Shown: positions 36,056 to 45,028, counted from the stretch's first letter. The stretch is 64,000 bases of DNA from an uncultured Eubacterium sp. (GCA_910589595.1 CAJUTM010000015.1:1-64000); one strand, 5' to 3'. Notes: generated by a model not told the origin, from the letters alone. Program-made: numbers and translations.

Positions 36056-36065
36056 GAGAAAAATA

Positions 36066-36094
36066 TTGTGTTTACCTATTAAAAATGGTATGAT
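36066..36094 (+). promoter_or_regulatory. Promoter for malic enzyme
   Basis: TTGTGT (36066-36071), a 17-base spacer and TATGAT (36089-36094), reading toward the malic enzyme gene. It is arranged back to back with the UDPGP promoter. Confidence 0.6.
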
Positions 36095-36107
36095 ATTGTT
36101 ATCAGAG

Positions 36108-36181
36108 TCAGGAGGTCAAAAACCTTTCATGCCTGCATATAAAGACTTTTGACCCTGAGACCCGCAAGCATGAGAAAGGAG
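36108..36181 (+). promoter_or_regulatory. Structured leader of the malic enzyme gene
   Basis: Two competing pairings are visible in the leader. GGTCAAAA (36114-36121) pairs perfectly with TTTTGACC (36147-36154), with TCAG/CTGA outside. CCTTTCATGC (36123-36132) can pair with GCATGAGAAAGG (36168-36179), which would cover the Shine-Dalgarno AAAGGAG at 36175-36181. This suggests translational control, but it does not match a riboswitch class I know. Confidence 0.45.
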
Positions 36182-36189
36182 CTATTTAC

Positions 36190-37344
36190 ATGACACAGAG
36201 TGAAAAAGCATTGCAGTTACATGAACAATGGAATGGCAAGATTAATACGACATCCAAATGCCACATTACATCCCGTGAAGATTTGGCTATGGCATATACT
36301 CCGGGAGTGGCGGAACCATGCAAAGTAATTGCTGAAAATAAAGACGAGGCTTATCGTTATACGATTAAATCCAACACAGTTGCTATTGTATCGGACGGCA
36401 GCGCCGTTTTGGGACTTGGCAATATCGGCGCAGAAGCCGCTTTGCCGGTTATGGAGGGCAAAGCCGTATTATTTAAGGAATTTGGCGGCGTAAACGCATT
36501 TCCCATCTGTCTGGATACGCAGGATACGGAAGAAATTATCCGCACGGTTACTCATATAGCCCCCGCTTTTGGCGGTATCAATCTGGAAGATATTTCTGCG
36601 CCGCGCTGTTTTGAAATCGAAACCCGCCTCAAAGAAATATTGGATATCCCTGTGTTTCACGACGACCAGCACGGTACTGCCATTGTCGTTCTGTCCGGTA
36701 TTATCAACGCCCTGAAAGTGGTCGGCAAGACAAAAGAACAATGTCGGGTTGTCATTAACGGCGCCGGTTCTGCGGGAATTGCCATCAGCAAGCTTCTCCT
36801 GAACTACGGCTTCAAACATTTGATTTTATGTGATAAATCCGGTATTTTAAACAAACAAAGTGAGAATTTAAACTGGATGCAGAAAGAAATGATGAACATC
36901 ACCAATTTAGAAGGACGGGAGGGAACGTTAGCCGACGCCTTTGTCGGCGCCGATATTTTCGTCGGCGTATCCGCACCCGAAATCGTCAGTGAAGAGATGG
37001 TTGCCTCCATGAATCCGGACGGGATTCTCTTTGCTATGGCAAATCCGGTGCCGGAAATCATGCCGGATTTAGCGAAAAAGGCAGGCGCCAGAGTAGTCGG
37101 CACCGGACGCTCCGACTTTCCGAATCAGGTGAACAACGTAATTGCTTTCCCCGGTATTTTCAAAGGCGCCTTAGAGGGACGCGCAAGTCAGATTACGGAA
37201 GAGATGAAACTGGCGGCCGCACTGGCAATCGCTTCCCTCGTTCCGGAATCAGAGCTCAATGAAAATAACATTATGCCGGAAGCTTTTGATTCGCGGGTTG
37301 CCGACGCCGTTAGCGCTGCTGTTAAAGCACACATTCATCACTAA
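36190..37344 (+). CDS. NAD(P)-dependent malic enzyme
   Basis: A 384-residue short bacterial malic enzyme converting malate to pyruvate and CO2. N-terminal YTPGVAEPCKVIAENKDEAY, metal/substrate segment EDISAPRCFEIE, FHDDQHGTAIVVLSG, and a Rossmann NAD(P) loop VINGAGSAGIAISKLLL. Length is that of the fused-PTA-free type. AAAGGAG lies 8 bases before the ATG, and the leader before it is structured. With citrate synthase nearby it fits a partial C4-acid metabolism. Confidence 0.92.
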   Translation: MTQSEKALQLHEQWNGKINTTSKCHITSREDLAMAYTPGVAEPCKVIAENKDEAYRYTIKSNTVAIVSDGSAVLGLGNIGAEAALPVMEGKAVLFKEFGGVNAFPICLDTQDTEEIIRTVTHIAPAFGGINLEDISAPRCFEIETRLKEILDIPVFHDDQHGTAIVVLSGIINALKVVGKTKEQCRVVINGAGSAGIAISKLLLNYGFKHLILCDKSGILNKQSENLNWMQKEMMNITNLEGREGTLADAFVGADIFVGVSAPEIVSEEMVASMNPDGILFAMANPVPEIMPDLAKKAGARVVGTGRSDFPNQVNNVIAFPGIFKGALEGRASQITEEMKLAAALAIASLVPESELNENNIMPEAFDSRVADAVSAAVKAHIHH

Positions 37345-37378
37345 TTCATCATGCAGTTTAACGTACACGGAGGACATT

Positions 37379-37897
37379 ATGACAAACGGTTCCATAACAA
37401 TTTATAAACTCATCATACTTTATACGCTTAGCAAGGTGGACGCCCCGCTTCCCTCCGGAATCATTTCCGATTACATAACAAAACACGGTTATACCAACTA
37501 TTTTACGTTACAAAATGCTTTCGGAGAGCTGCTTCAGGCAGATTTGATTCAAGAAGATACTACTTATCATCTTTCCTATTATACGGTTACGGACGCCGGA
37601 CGCCAGACGCTGGCTCTCTTCGGCACCCCGCTTTCACTGGATATCCGCAAGGAAATTGATGATTATTTACAGGAAAATAAGTTTCAGATTATTGATGAAA
37701 CCTCTTTTGTCAGCGACTATCACCTCACGCCGGAGGGAACTTATCTCGCCTCCTGCACAATGAGGGAGGGAAAGCGAATCCTCTTCCGGCTCGAACTGGA
37801 AGTGGCAACCGAAGCAGATGCTTTGAAAGTATGCGAAAACTGGCAGGCCAATAGTGAGAAACTCTATCAGTCTGCCATTACTACTTTACTCGTATAA
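37379..37897 (+). CDS. DUF4364 family protein (winged-helix-like)
   Basis: A 172-residue soluble protein matching DUF4364: an N-terminal winged-helix-like segment (TIYKLIILYTLSKVDAPLPS ... YTVTDAGRQTL) and a C-terminal alpha/beta half. Such proteins are common in Clostridia and thought to be transcription regulators, but this is unproven. GGAGG precedes the ATG by 5 bases, and the gene follows malic enzyme by 34 bases on the same strand. Confidence 0.8.
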   Translation: MTNGSITIYKLIILYTLSKVDAPLPSGIISDYITKHGYTNYFTLQNAFGELLQADLIQEDTTYHLSYYTVTDAGRQTLALFGTPLSLDIRKEIDDYLQENKFQIIDETSFVSDYHLTPEGTYLASCTMREGKRILFRLELEVATEADALKVCENWQANSEKLYQSAITTLLV

Positions 37898-37914
37898 CCT
37901 GAGAATGGAGCGGT

Positions 37915-38898
37915 TTACGCCCGATTTCTCCTGATTTTTTTCGAGGGATTGAATTGCTTATATGTATACTTGTCCACTAATTTTGCCGCATTATAATCTT
38001 CGTTAAATTCCGGCCCTTTGCGCAGCTCAAAATGCAAATGCGGGCCAAACGCCATGCCCGTCGAGCCGGTCTTGCCAATACAATCACCGGTATTTACTTT
38101 CTGCCCAATCTTTACTTTGATTTTGGAGCAGTGCGCATAATAGGAATACACACCGTTTCCATGATACAGTATAATCAGCTTGCCAAAGGAGCCCAAACTG
38201 CTGGCGTTATGATATTTGGCATACACTACGACGCCGGAAGAAGCTGCGACAATGCTCTTCTTTCCGCCTTTAATATCCCACCCGTAATGGCGCCCGTGAT
38301 GTGTGCCACAGTGGCAGTGCCATCCGTCGCCCCAACGGGGATTTTGAACCGGCACCGTCCATTTCGGCTGTTTTACGGAAAAATCATCATCAATCACTTC
38401 TTTTTCATTTTTCTTTTTATCCGTTACCGTAACTTCATATATGTAGCTTCCTTTTTTCAGTTTTGAAAACTTCAGGGCACGGTCTACTTTTTTCAAATTG
38501 AACTTCTTCTTATTTACTTTCACTTTCTTTTTGTATAATGTCTCGCCGTCGTCATCCTTAATCTCGGCCTGCACATATTTTATTTTGCGGGCGGAAATCA
38601 GCGTTCCCTTCACATCAAAGCCAGCTCCTTTGCTGATTTTTTTCGGATGGCTTACTTTCTTCAAAGTCACTTTCCAATTATCTGTTGGCACAGGCGTCGG
38701 CGGCTGCACCTCCGGCGTTGCTTCCGGCGTACATACCGGAACAACGACTGCGTTTCCGCTGACGGTATTTCCACATACGGAGTCCTCATTCTTTTGCACC
38801 GTCTCCGCCGAAGCGGTAATCGCCGGCGTCCATAACGGAAGTATCATTGCCAGTAATAAAACGTAAGCTGCTCTTTTTTTCATTATTCGTACATTCAT
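37915..38898 (-). CDS. Secreted M23 family peptidase
   Basis: A 327-residue exported protein: signal peptide (about 1-32), a threonine/proline-rich linker with VCGNTVSGNAVVVPV, an Ig-like beta domain (about 70-165) and a C-terminal LytM/M23 domain. Zinc ligands are visible in HHGRHYGWDI, YYAHC and HLHFELR, so it should cleave peptidoglycan cross-bridges as a glycyl-glycine-type endopeptidase. It converges with the DUF4364 gene, 17 bases apart. Confidence 0.88.
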   Translation of the reverse strand: MNVRIMKKRAAYVLLLAMILPLWTPAITASAETVQKNEDSVCGNTVSGNAVVVPVCTPEATPEVQPPTPVPTDNWKVTLKKVSHPKKISKGAGFDVKGTLISARKIKYVQAEIKDDDGETLYKKKVKVNKKKFNLKKVDRALKFSKLKKGSYIYEVTVTDKKKNEKEVIDDDFSVKQPKWTVPVQNPRWGDGWHCHCGTHHGRHYGWDIKGGKKSIVAASSGVVVYAKYHNASSLGSFGKLIILYHGNGVYSYYAHCSKIKVKIGQKVNTGDCIGKTGSTGMAFGPHLHFELRKGPEFNEDYNAAKLVDKYTYKQFNPSKKIRRNRA

Positions 38899-38930
38899 TT
38901 TCTCTTTCCTTATTTCCCTTTTTCCATAAA

Positions 38931-39094
38931 ATGATTAGGGTGTCAAAAGGTCCATTTTCATTGCAGAGCAAATTTTTTCAAGATTGCGCCACAATATCTT
39001 GAGGCGATGTGGCGCATCGTTGATAGATATTATAGCGTAAGATTGGACAAATTAGCCTGCAAGGGAAATTCAGACCTTTTGACATCCTAATCAT
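38931..39094. mobile_element. 164-bp MITE-like palindrome
   Basis: Ends are 22-bp inverted repeats (38931-38952 and 39073-39094) with one mismatch, each containing TGTCAAAAGGTC or its complement. Inside is a second perfect stem, TGCGCCACA/TGTGGCGCA, and weaker pairing (TTGCAGAGC/GCCTGCAA). There is no coding sequence. Structure and size fit a miniature inverted-repeat element or a large structured repeat. Confidence 0.6.
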
Positions 39095-39099
39095 AAATC

Positions 39100-39162
39100 A
39101 AAAAAAATTCGACACGACAGAATATAGTATATACTAAAATTTACCATTCTGCAAGTGTCGAA
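39100..39162 (-). terminator. Terminator of the lytic transglycosylase gene
   Basis: An 8-bp stem TTCGACAC/GTGTCGAA with a second inner stem CAGAAT/ATTCTG, followed on the minus strand by TTTTTTTT. It lies 34 bases after the gene's stop codon. Confidence 0.75.
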
Positions 39163-39195
39163 TAAATTTTGTAACAAATTTAACATTTAATTGTA

Positions 39196-40041
39196 TCATC
39201 CCACTCCGGTACTTCCGACTTCCAAATATTTCAAATAGGCGCCATAACTCATAGTAACGGTGCTGTCGCCCGTTCCGACGGCAACCGTAATTTTATCGAA
39301 ATCCGCCTGTGTCGCTGCAACTCCCGTTGGGATTGTCTTTCCCGCTTCGGGTGTATTTTCCTTCTCCACCGCGGAAGAACTCTCTTTCGCAGTTCCCGCA
39401 ACGCTTGTCTTTACTTTTTTATCCGGAACCGTGACGCCCTCTTTCATAAACTTCTGGATTTTTTTCACATAATTCTGCGTTTCTTTAAAAGGAGGTACGC
39501 CGCCATATTTCTGAACACGCCCGCTCCCCGCATTATATGCGGCTGCCGCCAGCGTATAATCCCCGTTAAATTTCTTCAAATGCGCCTTTAAAAGCTTTGC
39601 TGCTCCCATAATATTCTGCTCGGCGTCAAACGGGTCTTTTATCCCCAAGCCTTTTTGCTCTTCCGGCATCACCTGCATAATTCCCTGCGCGCCTGCCGAA
39701 GATACGCACTTCGGATTAAAATCCGATTCCGCCTTGGCAACAGCAACTAAAAAATCATAGGAAATATCATACTTCTCCGCCGCCCGCTGAAAAATATCTT
39801 TTAACTGCGTCGTTCCGCTTTTCGCCGCCGGAGCAGACTTTGATATCGTGTCCGTATTGGCGCTTTTGTCTGTCTGTGCCGCTGCGGATGACTTGTCTGC
39901 CTGATATGCAAGGTTTTTTTCTTCTTTATCTAAAATTTTCTGAAAGGGCGTAATACTGGATTTCGTTTCCCTCTCTTTTTTATTGACCGTCTGTGAAACT
40001 GTTTGAGCTGCTAAAGTCACATCATTGACTACCATAGCCAT
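39196..40041 (-). CDS. Lytic transglycosylase (SLT domain)
   Basis: A 281-residue protein. Residues about 85-195 are a soluble lytic transglycosylase domain: catalytic glutamate in VAKAESDFNPKCV, then SSAGAQGIMQVMPEE and LAAAAYNAGSGRVQKYGG. It would cut peptidoglycan glycan strands. No signal peptide is visible; the N terminus (MAMVVNDVTLAAQTVSQTVN) looks cytoplasmic, as in transglycosylases carried to the wall by flagellar-type or other special export. GAGGAGG precedes the ATG. Confidence 0.85.
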   Translation of the reverse strand: MAMVVNDVTLAAQTVSQTVNKKERETKSSITPFQKILDKEEKNLAYQADKSSAAAQTDKSANTDTISKSAPAAKSGTTQLKDIFQRAAEKYDISYDFLVAVAKAESDFNPKCVSSAGAQGIMQVMPEEQKGLGIKDPFDAEQNIMGAAKLLKAHLKKFNGDYTLAAAAYNAGSGRVQKYGGVPPFKETQNYVKKIQKFMKEGVTVPDKKVKTSVAGTAKESSSAVEKENTPEAGKTIPTGVAATQADFDKITVAVGTGDSTVTMSYGAYLKYLEVGSTGVG

Positions 40042-40122
40042 ATTCTGTTCCTCCTCTATTCTGTCTCGCTGAATATTATACCGAAAAAATCTGTATAACG
40101 CAACTCTATTTTTAATTTCAAT

Positions 40123-40373
40123 AGGGCAACGGATATCATGCGGTATCTCGTCCGGTATCCACTCCCAGCGAAAAATACATTATTTCTTTTGTTTACAGAA
40201 ATCTTTCGCCGCCCCTTCGCAAAACGACAGCAGACATCTCAGACAATGCTCGGGCGGCGCTCTGTAAACAAAAGAAATAATAATTTTTCGGGGAGTGATA
40301 CAAGGACAACGATACCGCATGATATCCGCGCAGTACACAAATTCGGGGAGACCAATGATTAAGCGATTGCCCT
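40123..40373. mobile_element. 251-bp MITE-like long palindrome
   Basis: Terminal AGGGCAA/TTGCCCT, then nested inverted repeats: GGATATCATGCGGTATC at 40131-40147 with its complement at 40311-40327, a 19-bp match at 40180-40198 with 40262-40280, and CGCCGCCC/GGGCGGCG near the centre. The right arm has an extra stretch of about 38 bases. There is no gene inside. It ends 6 bases from the aminotransferase stop codon, so it may also serve as that gene's terminator. Confidence 0.65.
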
Positions 40374-40379
40374 GCAATT

Positions 40380-41888
40380 TCACTGACGATAATATTCAAA
40401 GAAGTCCGCCAATTTCTCAGCCGCCGTCTCCAACACCTCGATTCGCGGCAGGTATACAACGCGGAAATGGTCCGGCTGCTGCCAGTTAAAACCGCCGCCG
40501 TGAATTAATAATATCTTTTTATCACGCAGCAAATCGAGCGCAAATTTTTCATCGTCTTTTATATTGAACTTTTTCACATCCAATTTAGGGAAAATATAAA
40601 ATGCCGCCTTTGGTTTCACAACCGTAATCCCCGGAATATCTTTTAACTGATTATAAATAAACTCCCGCTGTTCATAGACCCGTCCCCCCGGTTTCACATA
40701 ATTTTGCACACTCTGGTATCCACCGAGAGCGGTCTGAACGATAGATTGCGCCGGTACGTTGGAACAGAGACGCATGTTGGACAACATATTAAGTCCCTCA
40801 ATATAACCTCTGGCACAATTTTTATTCCCGCTCAAAATCATCCAGCCGATGCGATATCCGGCAACCATATGAGATTTAGACAAGCCGCTGAATGTAATAC
40901 AGAACAAGTCCGGCGCCATGGAGGCAATAGACACATGCTCGGCCCCATCCATAACCAGACGGTCGTATATTTCATCGGAAAAAATAATCAACTGGCGTTC
41001 CCTCGCCAAATCAACTATTTGCTGCAAAATTTCTTTCGGATAAAGGGCTCCGGTAGGATTGTTGGGATTGATAATGACAATCGCTTTTGTCCTGTCAGTA
41101 ATCTTCGCCCTCATATCCGCGATATCCGGATACCATTCTGCCTGCTCGTCACATATATAGTGTACCGCTTTCCCTCCGGCCAGCGTCACACACGCCGTCC
41201 ATAGCGGATAATCCGGCGATGGAATAAGTACTTCGTCCCCATCATCCAGCAACGCCGACATACATAAGTTAATAAGTTCACTGACGCCATTGCCCGTATA
41301 AATATCATCAATGGATACATTGGGAATGTTTTTTATCTGCGCATACTGCATAATTGCTTTTCTTGCGGAAAACAACCCCTTGGAATCGGAATACCCCTGA
41401 CATTCCGTCAATTGCTGGCTCATGTCATAAATAACCTCGTCGGGCGTCCGGAAACCAAACGGCGCCGGATTGCCAATGTTCAATTTCAAAATATGAGTTC
41501 CGGCCCTTTCCATCCTCATTGCCTCATCCACAACCGGCCCTCTCACATCATATAACACATTATCTAATTTCGTTGACTTACCAAATTCACGCATATCTGA
41601 CCCTCTTTTCTGTTTTCCCTTATGCTCCTGTTCCACTTGCCCGTCTGCGTCTGCGGCCGCCGTCTGCGCCGCTTCTCCGCGCAGCCATGCTGCTTCTACC
41701 CCGAGTATCCCCGCCAGAACCGCCATGACATTATTCCGCGGAAGCGTTTTCCCGCTGACATACTGGCTTATCTGGCTCTTGCCGAGCTTTATCCCCTGTT
41801 CCGCCGCCTGCCGGATTAAATCGACTTGTTTTATTTTTTTCGTTTTCATTACTTCATTTAATCTTTTGGAAAAAATATCTGCCTGCAA
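40380..41888 (-). CDS. XRE-type HTH domain fused to class I aminotransferase
   Basis: A 502-residue fusion. Residues 1-70 are an XRE/Cro-like helix-turn-helix (KKIKQVDLIRQ ... LGKSQISQYVSGKTLPRNN). After an Ala/Gln-rich linker comes a complete PLP aminotransferase close to AlaA/YfbQ-type alanine aminotransferases: NPNNPTGALYP and the PLP lysine in FSGLSKSHMVAGYRIGW. It starts with TTG after GGAGGG. A buried AGAGGG site and ATG before the aminotransferase part suggest it was once a separate gene or can start internally. It may be a PLP-responsive regulator or a moonlighting enzyme. Confidence 0.82.
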   Translation of the reverse strand: MQADIFSKRLNEVMKTKKIKQVDLIRQAAEQGIKLGKSQISQYVSGKTLPRNNVMAVLAGILGVEAAWLRGEAAQTAAADADGQVEQEHKGKQKRGSDMREFGKSTKLDNVLYDVRGPVVDEAMRMERAGTHILKLNIGNPAPFGFRTPDEVIYDMSQQLTECQGYSDSKGLFSARKAIMQYAQIKNIPNVSIDDIYTGNGVSELINLCMSALLDDGDEVLIPSPDYPLWTACVTLAGGKAVHYICDEQAEWYPDIADMRAKITDRTKAIVIINPNNPTGALYPKEILQQIVDLARERQLIIFSDEIYDRLVMDGAEHVSIASMAPDLFCITFSGLSKSHMVAGYRIGWMILSGNKNCARGYIEGLNMLSNMRLCSNVPAQSIVQTALGGYQSVQNYVKPGGRVYEQREFIYNQLKDIPGITVVKPKAAFYIFPKLDVKKFNIKDDEKFALDLLRDKKILLIHGGGFNWQQPDHFRVVYLPRIEVLETAAEKLADFFEYYRQ

Positions 41889-41975
41889 AAAAATTCCCTC
41901 CCTCCGAAAAGTTCAAAGTTCAATTTGCTTTGTTTATCATTTTATGCTCCTTTCGCCTGAATGTCAATAATTTTA

Positions 41976-42812
41976 TTAAAATAGTTCATTTTCACTCCTT
42001 GAGAGTTCATTTTCTTGCGGTTCCCGCCTGATGGTGTGTATCAACAAACAGACAATAACAAGACAGAGAATCTGAATAGCAAACAAGTAAACCGCCGGAA
42101 GCCGCCAATGGAAATGGTTTAATATATTTCTGACTGCCGCGACAAGATAAGAACCCAAATTGAACATCACATGCGTTATAATTGAGCCCCAAATGGTGTG
42201 CGTTTTTTCAAACAGACAGGCAAGTACAACGCCGCAAATAGCAGCATATATTCCCTGTACAAGATTTTTGTGGTAAACACCGAACATGACTCCCGAAATA
42301 CACGCCGCGGCTACGGCGGAAAATCCCTCCCGCAACTGCCCATAAATCACTCCCCGAAAGAAAATTTCTTCCGCCACCGGCCCCAAAATGACAACAAGAA
42401 AAAGAATCAGAAGCGGATACGAATTACTCAGACTGACGGAACTTGTCAGCTCTTCATATCGCGCAAAAGCGGCGGGAAACACCAGATAAATCAACATCAG
42501 CAGAAACGACATCGCATATTGTCCAAACAGTCCGATCCCCAGCAGACAAATGCCGCTTTTTACGGAAATTTTCTTTCCCGCCCTTTTGGCAGGTTTTGAT
42601 TTGGCCGTCTTCTTTCTGTACCAAAATCCAAATACAAGAAGCGTCACTGCTTTTTGTATAATATTGGCAAATAGGGTATATCGATAATATTGTTCTTTTG
42701 AGGATGCGGACAAAACCCACAAGCCAAACACCATAGATAACAATACGTCAATAATATAATATACAACTACCGCTAATACCGTATAACCGATTACCGGCAA
42801 CCATTTCTTCAT
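41976..42812 (-). CDS. CPBP family intramembrane metalloprotease
   Basis: A 278-residue protein with about eight membrane helices. CPBP/Abi motifs are present: PVAEEIFFRGVIYGQLR (motif 1, EE..R), FGVYHKN (motif 2 His) and a third motif near ITHVMFNLGS. Members process membrane proteins or give immunity to bacteriocins; the substrate is unknown. The ATG at 42812 has AGAGGTGG about 5 bases upstream, and seven extra upstream residues are unlikely. Confidence 0.82.
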   Translation of the reverse strand: MKKWLPVIGYTVLAVVVYYIIDVLLSMVFGLWVLSASSKEQYYRYTLFANIIQKAVTLLVFGFWYRKKTAKSKPAKRAGKKISVKSGICLLGIGLFGQYAMSFLLMLIYLVFPAAFARYEELTSSVSLSNSYPLLILFLVVILGPVAEEIFFRGVIYGQLREGFSAVAAACISGVMFGVYHKNLVQGIYAAICGVVLACLFEKTHTIWGSIITHVMFNLGSYLVAAVRNILNHFHWRLPAVYLFAIQILCLVIVCLLIHTIRREPQENELSRSENELF

Positions 42813-42879
42813 GTCGTCCACCTCTCTTCCCATTTCCCTATTTTACCATGCGGCCGCCTTGGAAGCAAATAATTTACGG

Positions 42880-42908
42880 TTGCGGTTTATATTTGAAAAT
42901 GATAGTAT
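42880..42908 (+). promoter_or_regulatory. Promoter for argH
   Basis: TTGCGG (42880-42885), a 17-base spacer and TAGTAT (42903-42908), 45 bases before the argH start. Confidence 0.5.
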
Positions 42909-42952
42909 ATAAGAAGCATAACAGAGAAAATATTTACAAATGGAGGATTCTT

Positions 42953-44329
42953 ATGAAGCTTTGGGGAGGACGGTTCACGAAAGAGACTAATCAGTTGGTG
43001 CATAATTTTAATGCATCCATCTCCTACGACCAGAAATTTTATAAACAGGATATACTTGGCAGCATTGCGCATGTAACTATGCTGGAGAAACAAAACATAT
43101 TGACGGAAGAAGAAAGAGACGCCATTGTCGACGGTTTGCAAAACATTTTGCAGGATATTGAGAACGGCATCCTGTCAATTACGCCGGAACACGAAGATAT
43201 TCACAGTTTCGTGGAGGCGACGCTCATTGAACGCATTGGCGACGCCGGCAAGAAACTGCACACCGGACGCAGCCGCAACGATCAGGTGGCGCTGGATATG
43301 AAATTGTACACCCGAGATGAGATTGTGGCGCTGAACGACCTTTTAAAAGATTTGTTGTCTGTTATTCACCGGCTGATGTCGGAGCATATAGAAACATTTA
43401 TGCCGGGCTTTACACATCTGCAGAAGGCCCAGCCGGTTACACTGGCTCACCATCTCGGCGCCTATTTTGAAATGTTCCGCCGCGACCGCAGCCGGCTGCG
43501 CGATATTTACGACCGGATGAACTACTGCCCTCTCGGCGCGGGCGCTCTGGCCGGCACAACATATCCTTTGGACAGGGAGTACAGCGCTTCCCTGTTAAAA
43601 TTTGACGGCCCGACATGGAATAGTATGGACTCGGTCTCCGACCGCGACTACTTAATCGAATTGCTCAGCGCCCTTTCGACGATTATGATGCACATGAGCC
43701 GCTTCTGCGAAGAAATTATTTTATGGAATTCCAACGAATATCGTTTTGTGGAAATAGACGATTCCTACTCTACCGGCTCCAGTATTATGCCGCAAAAGAA
43801 AAATCCGGATATCGCCGAACTTGTCCGCGGAAAAACGGGACGTGTGTACGGCGCACTGATTTCCCTGCTCACTACGATGAAAGGTATTCCGCTTGCCTAT
43901 AATAAAGATATGCAGGAAGACAAGGAATTGACCTTTGACGCCATTGATACCGTTAAGGGATGTCTGGCACTCTTTACCGGAATGATTGACACGATGAAAT
44001 TCAATGAAACTGTCATGGCAGCCAGCGCCAAACGCGGATTTACGAACGCCACCGACGCCGCCGACTATCTTGTCAACCACGGCGTACCGTTCCGTGACGC
44101 CCACGGAATCATTGGACAGCTCGTACTGCTCTGTATCGATAAAAATATTTCTTTAGATGAACTGTCTCTGGAAGAATACAAAAAGATATCTCCTGTGTTC
44201 AACGAAGATATTTATGAGGCTATTTCAATGAAGACCTGCGTGGAAAAGCGCAATACGATAGGCGCACCGGGAAAAGACGCCATGACACAGATAATTGCCA
44301 TCAATGAAAAATATTTGCAGGAAAGTTAA
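42953..44329 (+). CDS. argH: Argininosuccinate lyase
   Basis: A 458-residue enzyme for the last step of arginine synthesis, splitting argininosuccinate to arginine and fumarate. Signatures: KLWGGRFTK at the N terminus, HTGRSRNDQVALD, TYPLDREYSASLL and the flexible catalytic-serine loop GSSIMPQKKNPDIAELVRGK. GGAGG lies 7 bases before the ATG at 42953; a longer frame upstream has no ribosome site. It stands alone with its own promoter and terminator. Confidence 0.95.
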   Translation: MKLWGGRFTKETNQLVHNFNASISYDQKFYKQDILGSIAHVTMLEKQNILTEEERDAIVDGLQNILQDIENGILSITPEHEDIHSFVEATLIERIGDAGKKLHTGRSRNDQVALDMKLYTRDEIVALNDLLKDLLSVIHRLMSEHIETFMPGFTHLQKAQPVTLAHHLGAYFEMFRRDRSRLRDIYDRMNYCPLGAGALAGTTYPLDREYSASLLKFDGPTWNSMDSVSDRDYLIELLSALSTIMMHMSRFCEEIILWNSNEYRFVEIDDSYSTGSSIMPQKKNPDIAELVRGKTGRVYGALISLLTTMKGIPLAYNKDMQEDKELTFDAIDTVKGCLALFTGMIDTMKFNETVMAASAKRGFTNATDAADYLVNHGVPFRDAHGIIGQLVLLCIDKNISLDELSLEEYKKISPVFNEDIYEAISMKTCVEKRNTIGAPGKDAMTQIIAINEKYLQES

Positions 44330-44330
44330 A

Positions 44331-44385
44331 AAAACGGCGGGGATATGGATTTCTTATGCTCCATATCCCCGCCGTTTTTCTCCCC
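44331..44385. terminator. Strong terminator after argH
   Basis: A long stem, about 18 bp with GGCGGGGATATGGA pairing to TCCATATCCCCGCC, flanked by A-rich and T-rich runs on both sides. It serves argH on the plus strand and can serve the convergent flavoprotein gene. Confidence 0.85.
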
Positions 44386-44404
44386 TGAGAAAGGGAAAGA
44401 AGAA

Positions 44405-45028
44405 CTACCGTATATAATTCGTGCGAATCACCGGCTCTCTCTCCGGAAAGAGGATTCCCTTTTCCTTACCGGCCTCTATGCACCGCAGCAGCCATGCCAT
44501 ATTGTTTCCAAGAGTACGCATCGTCTGCATTCCCTCCTCATCCTTTACAACCTCTCCGGCATTGCTTCCATGAACCTGATTCCAATATTGCGAGGACACA
44601 ACCGGCATATTATTAATCGTATAATACTTATTTATCTGGTCGAACGTTGCACTGGCTCCCCCGCGCCGACAACTGACAACAGTCGCCGCCGGTTTACCTG
44701 CCATCTTGGCGCCACCGGAATAAAAGGCACGGTCCATAAAGGATGTAAGCGCTCCCGACGCCGCCGCATAATGCACCGGAGTTCCAAAGATGTAGCCGTC
44801 CGCCTGCACCGCTTTTTCTACAAAGTCATTGACAATATCTTTGCGGAAACACCCCTCTCCGTTCTTCGCACATGCGCCACAGCCGATACATCCGGCAATT
44901 TCTCCGACACCGAGCCAGATAATCTCCGTTTCCACACCATTTTTCTCAAGCGCTTCCGCTACTTCCCGAAGCGCCGTATATGTACACCCCTCTTTGTGCG
45001 GACTGCCATTCACTAGTAATACTTTCAT
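44405..45028 (-). CDS. Iron-sulfur flavoprotein / NADPH-dependent FMN reductase family
   Basis: A 207-residue flavodoxin-fold protein: FMN loop LLVNGSPHKEGCTYTALRE, then a compact cysteine cluster CIGCGACAKNGEGC that fits the 4Fe-4S site of iron-sulfur flavoproteins (Isf), and FGTPVHYAAASGALTSFMDR. It probably transfers electrons between ferredoxin-like carriers and small molecules or oxygen species. The ATG at 45028 has AGGAGG 8 bases upstream. Confidence 0.85.
   Translation of the reverse strand: MKVLLVNGSPHKEGCTYTALREVAEALEKNGVETEIIWLGVGEIAGCIGCGACAKNGEGCFRKDIVNDFVEKAVQADGYIFGTPVHYAAASGALTSFMDRAFYSGGAKMAGKPAATVVSCRRGGASATFDQINKYYTINNMPVVSSQYWNQVHGSNAGEVVKDEEGMQTMRTLGNNMAWLLRCIEAGKEKGILFPEREPVIRTNYIR

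Noticed and set aside
40138..40489. Several small frames on both strands between the transglycosylase and aminotransferase genes
   Set aside because: They lie within the long palindrome or antisense to the aminotransferase; the palindrome itself explains the mirrored frames.
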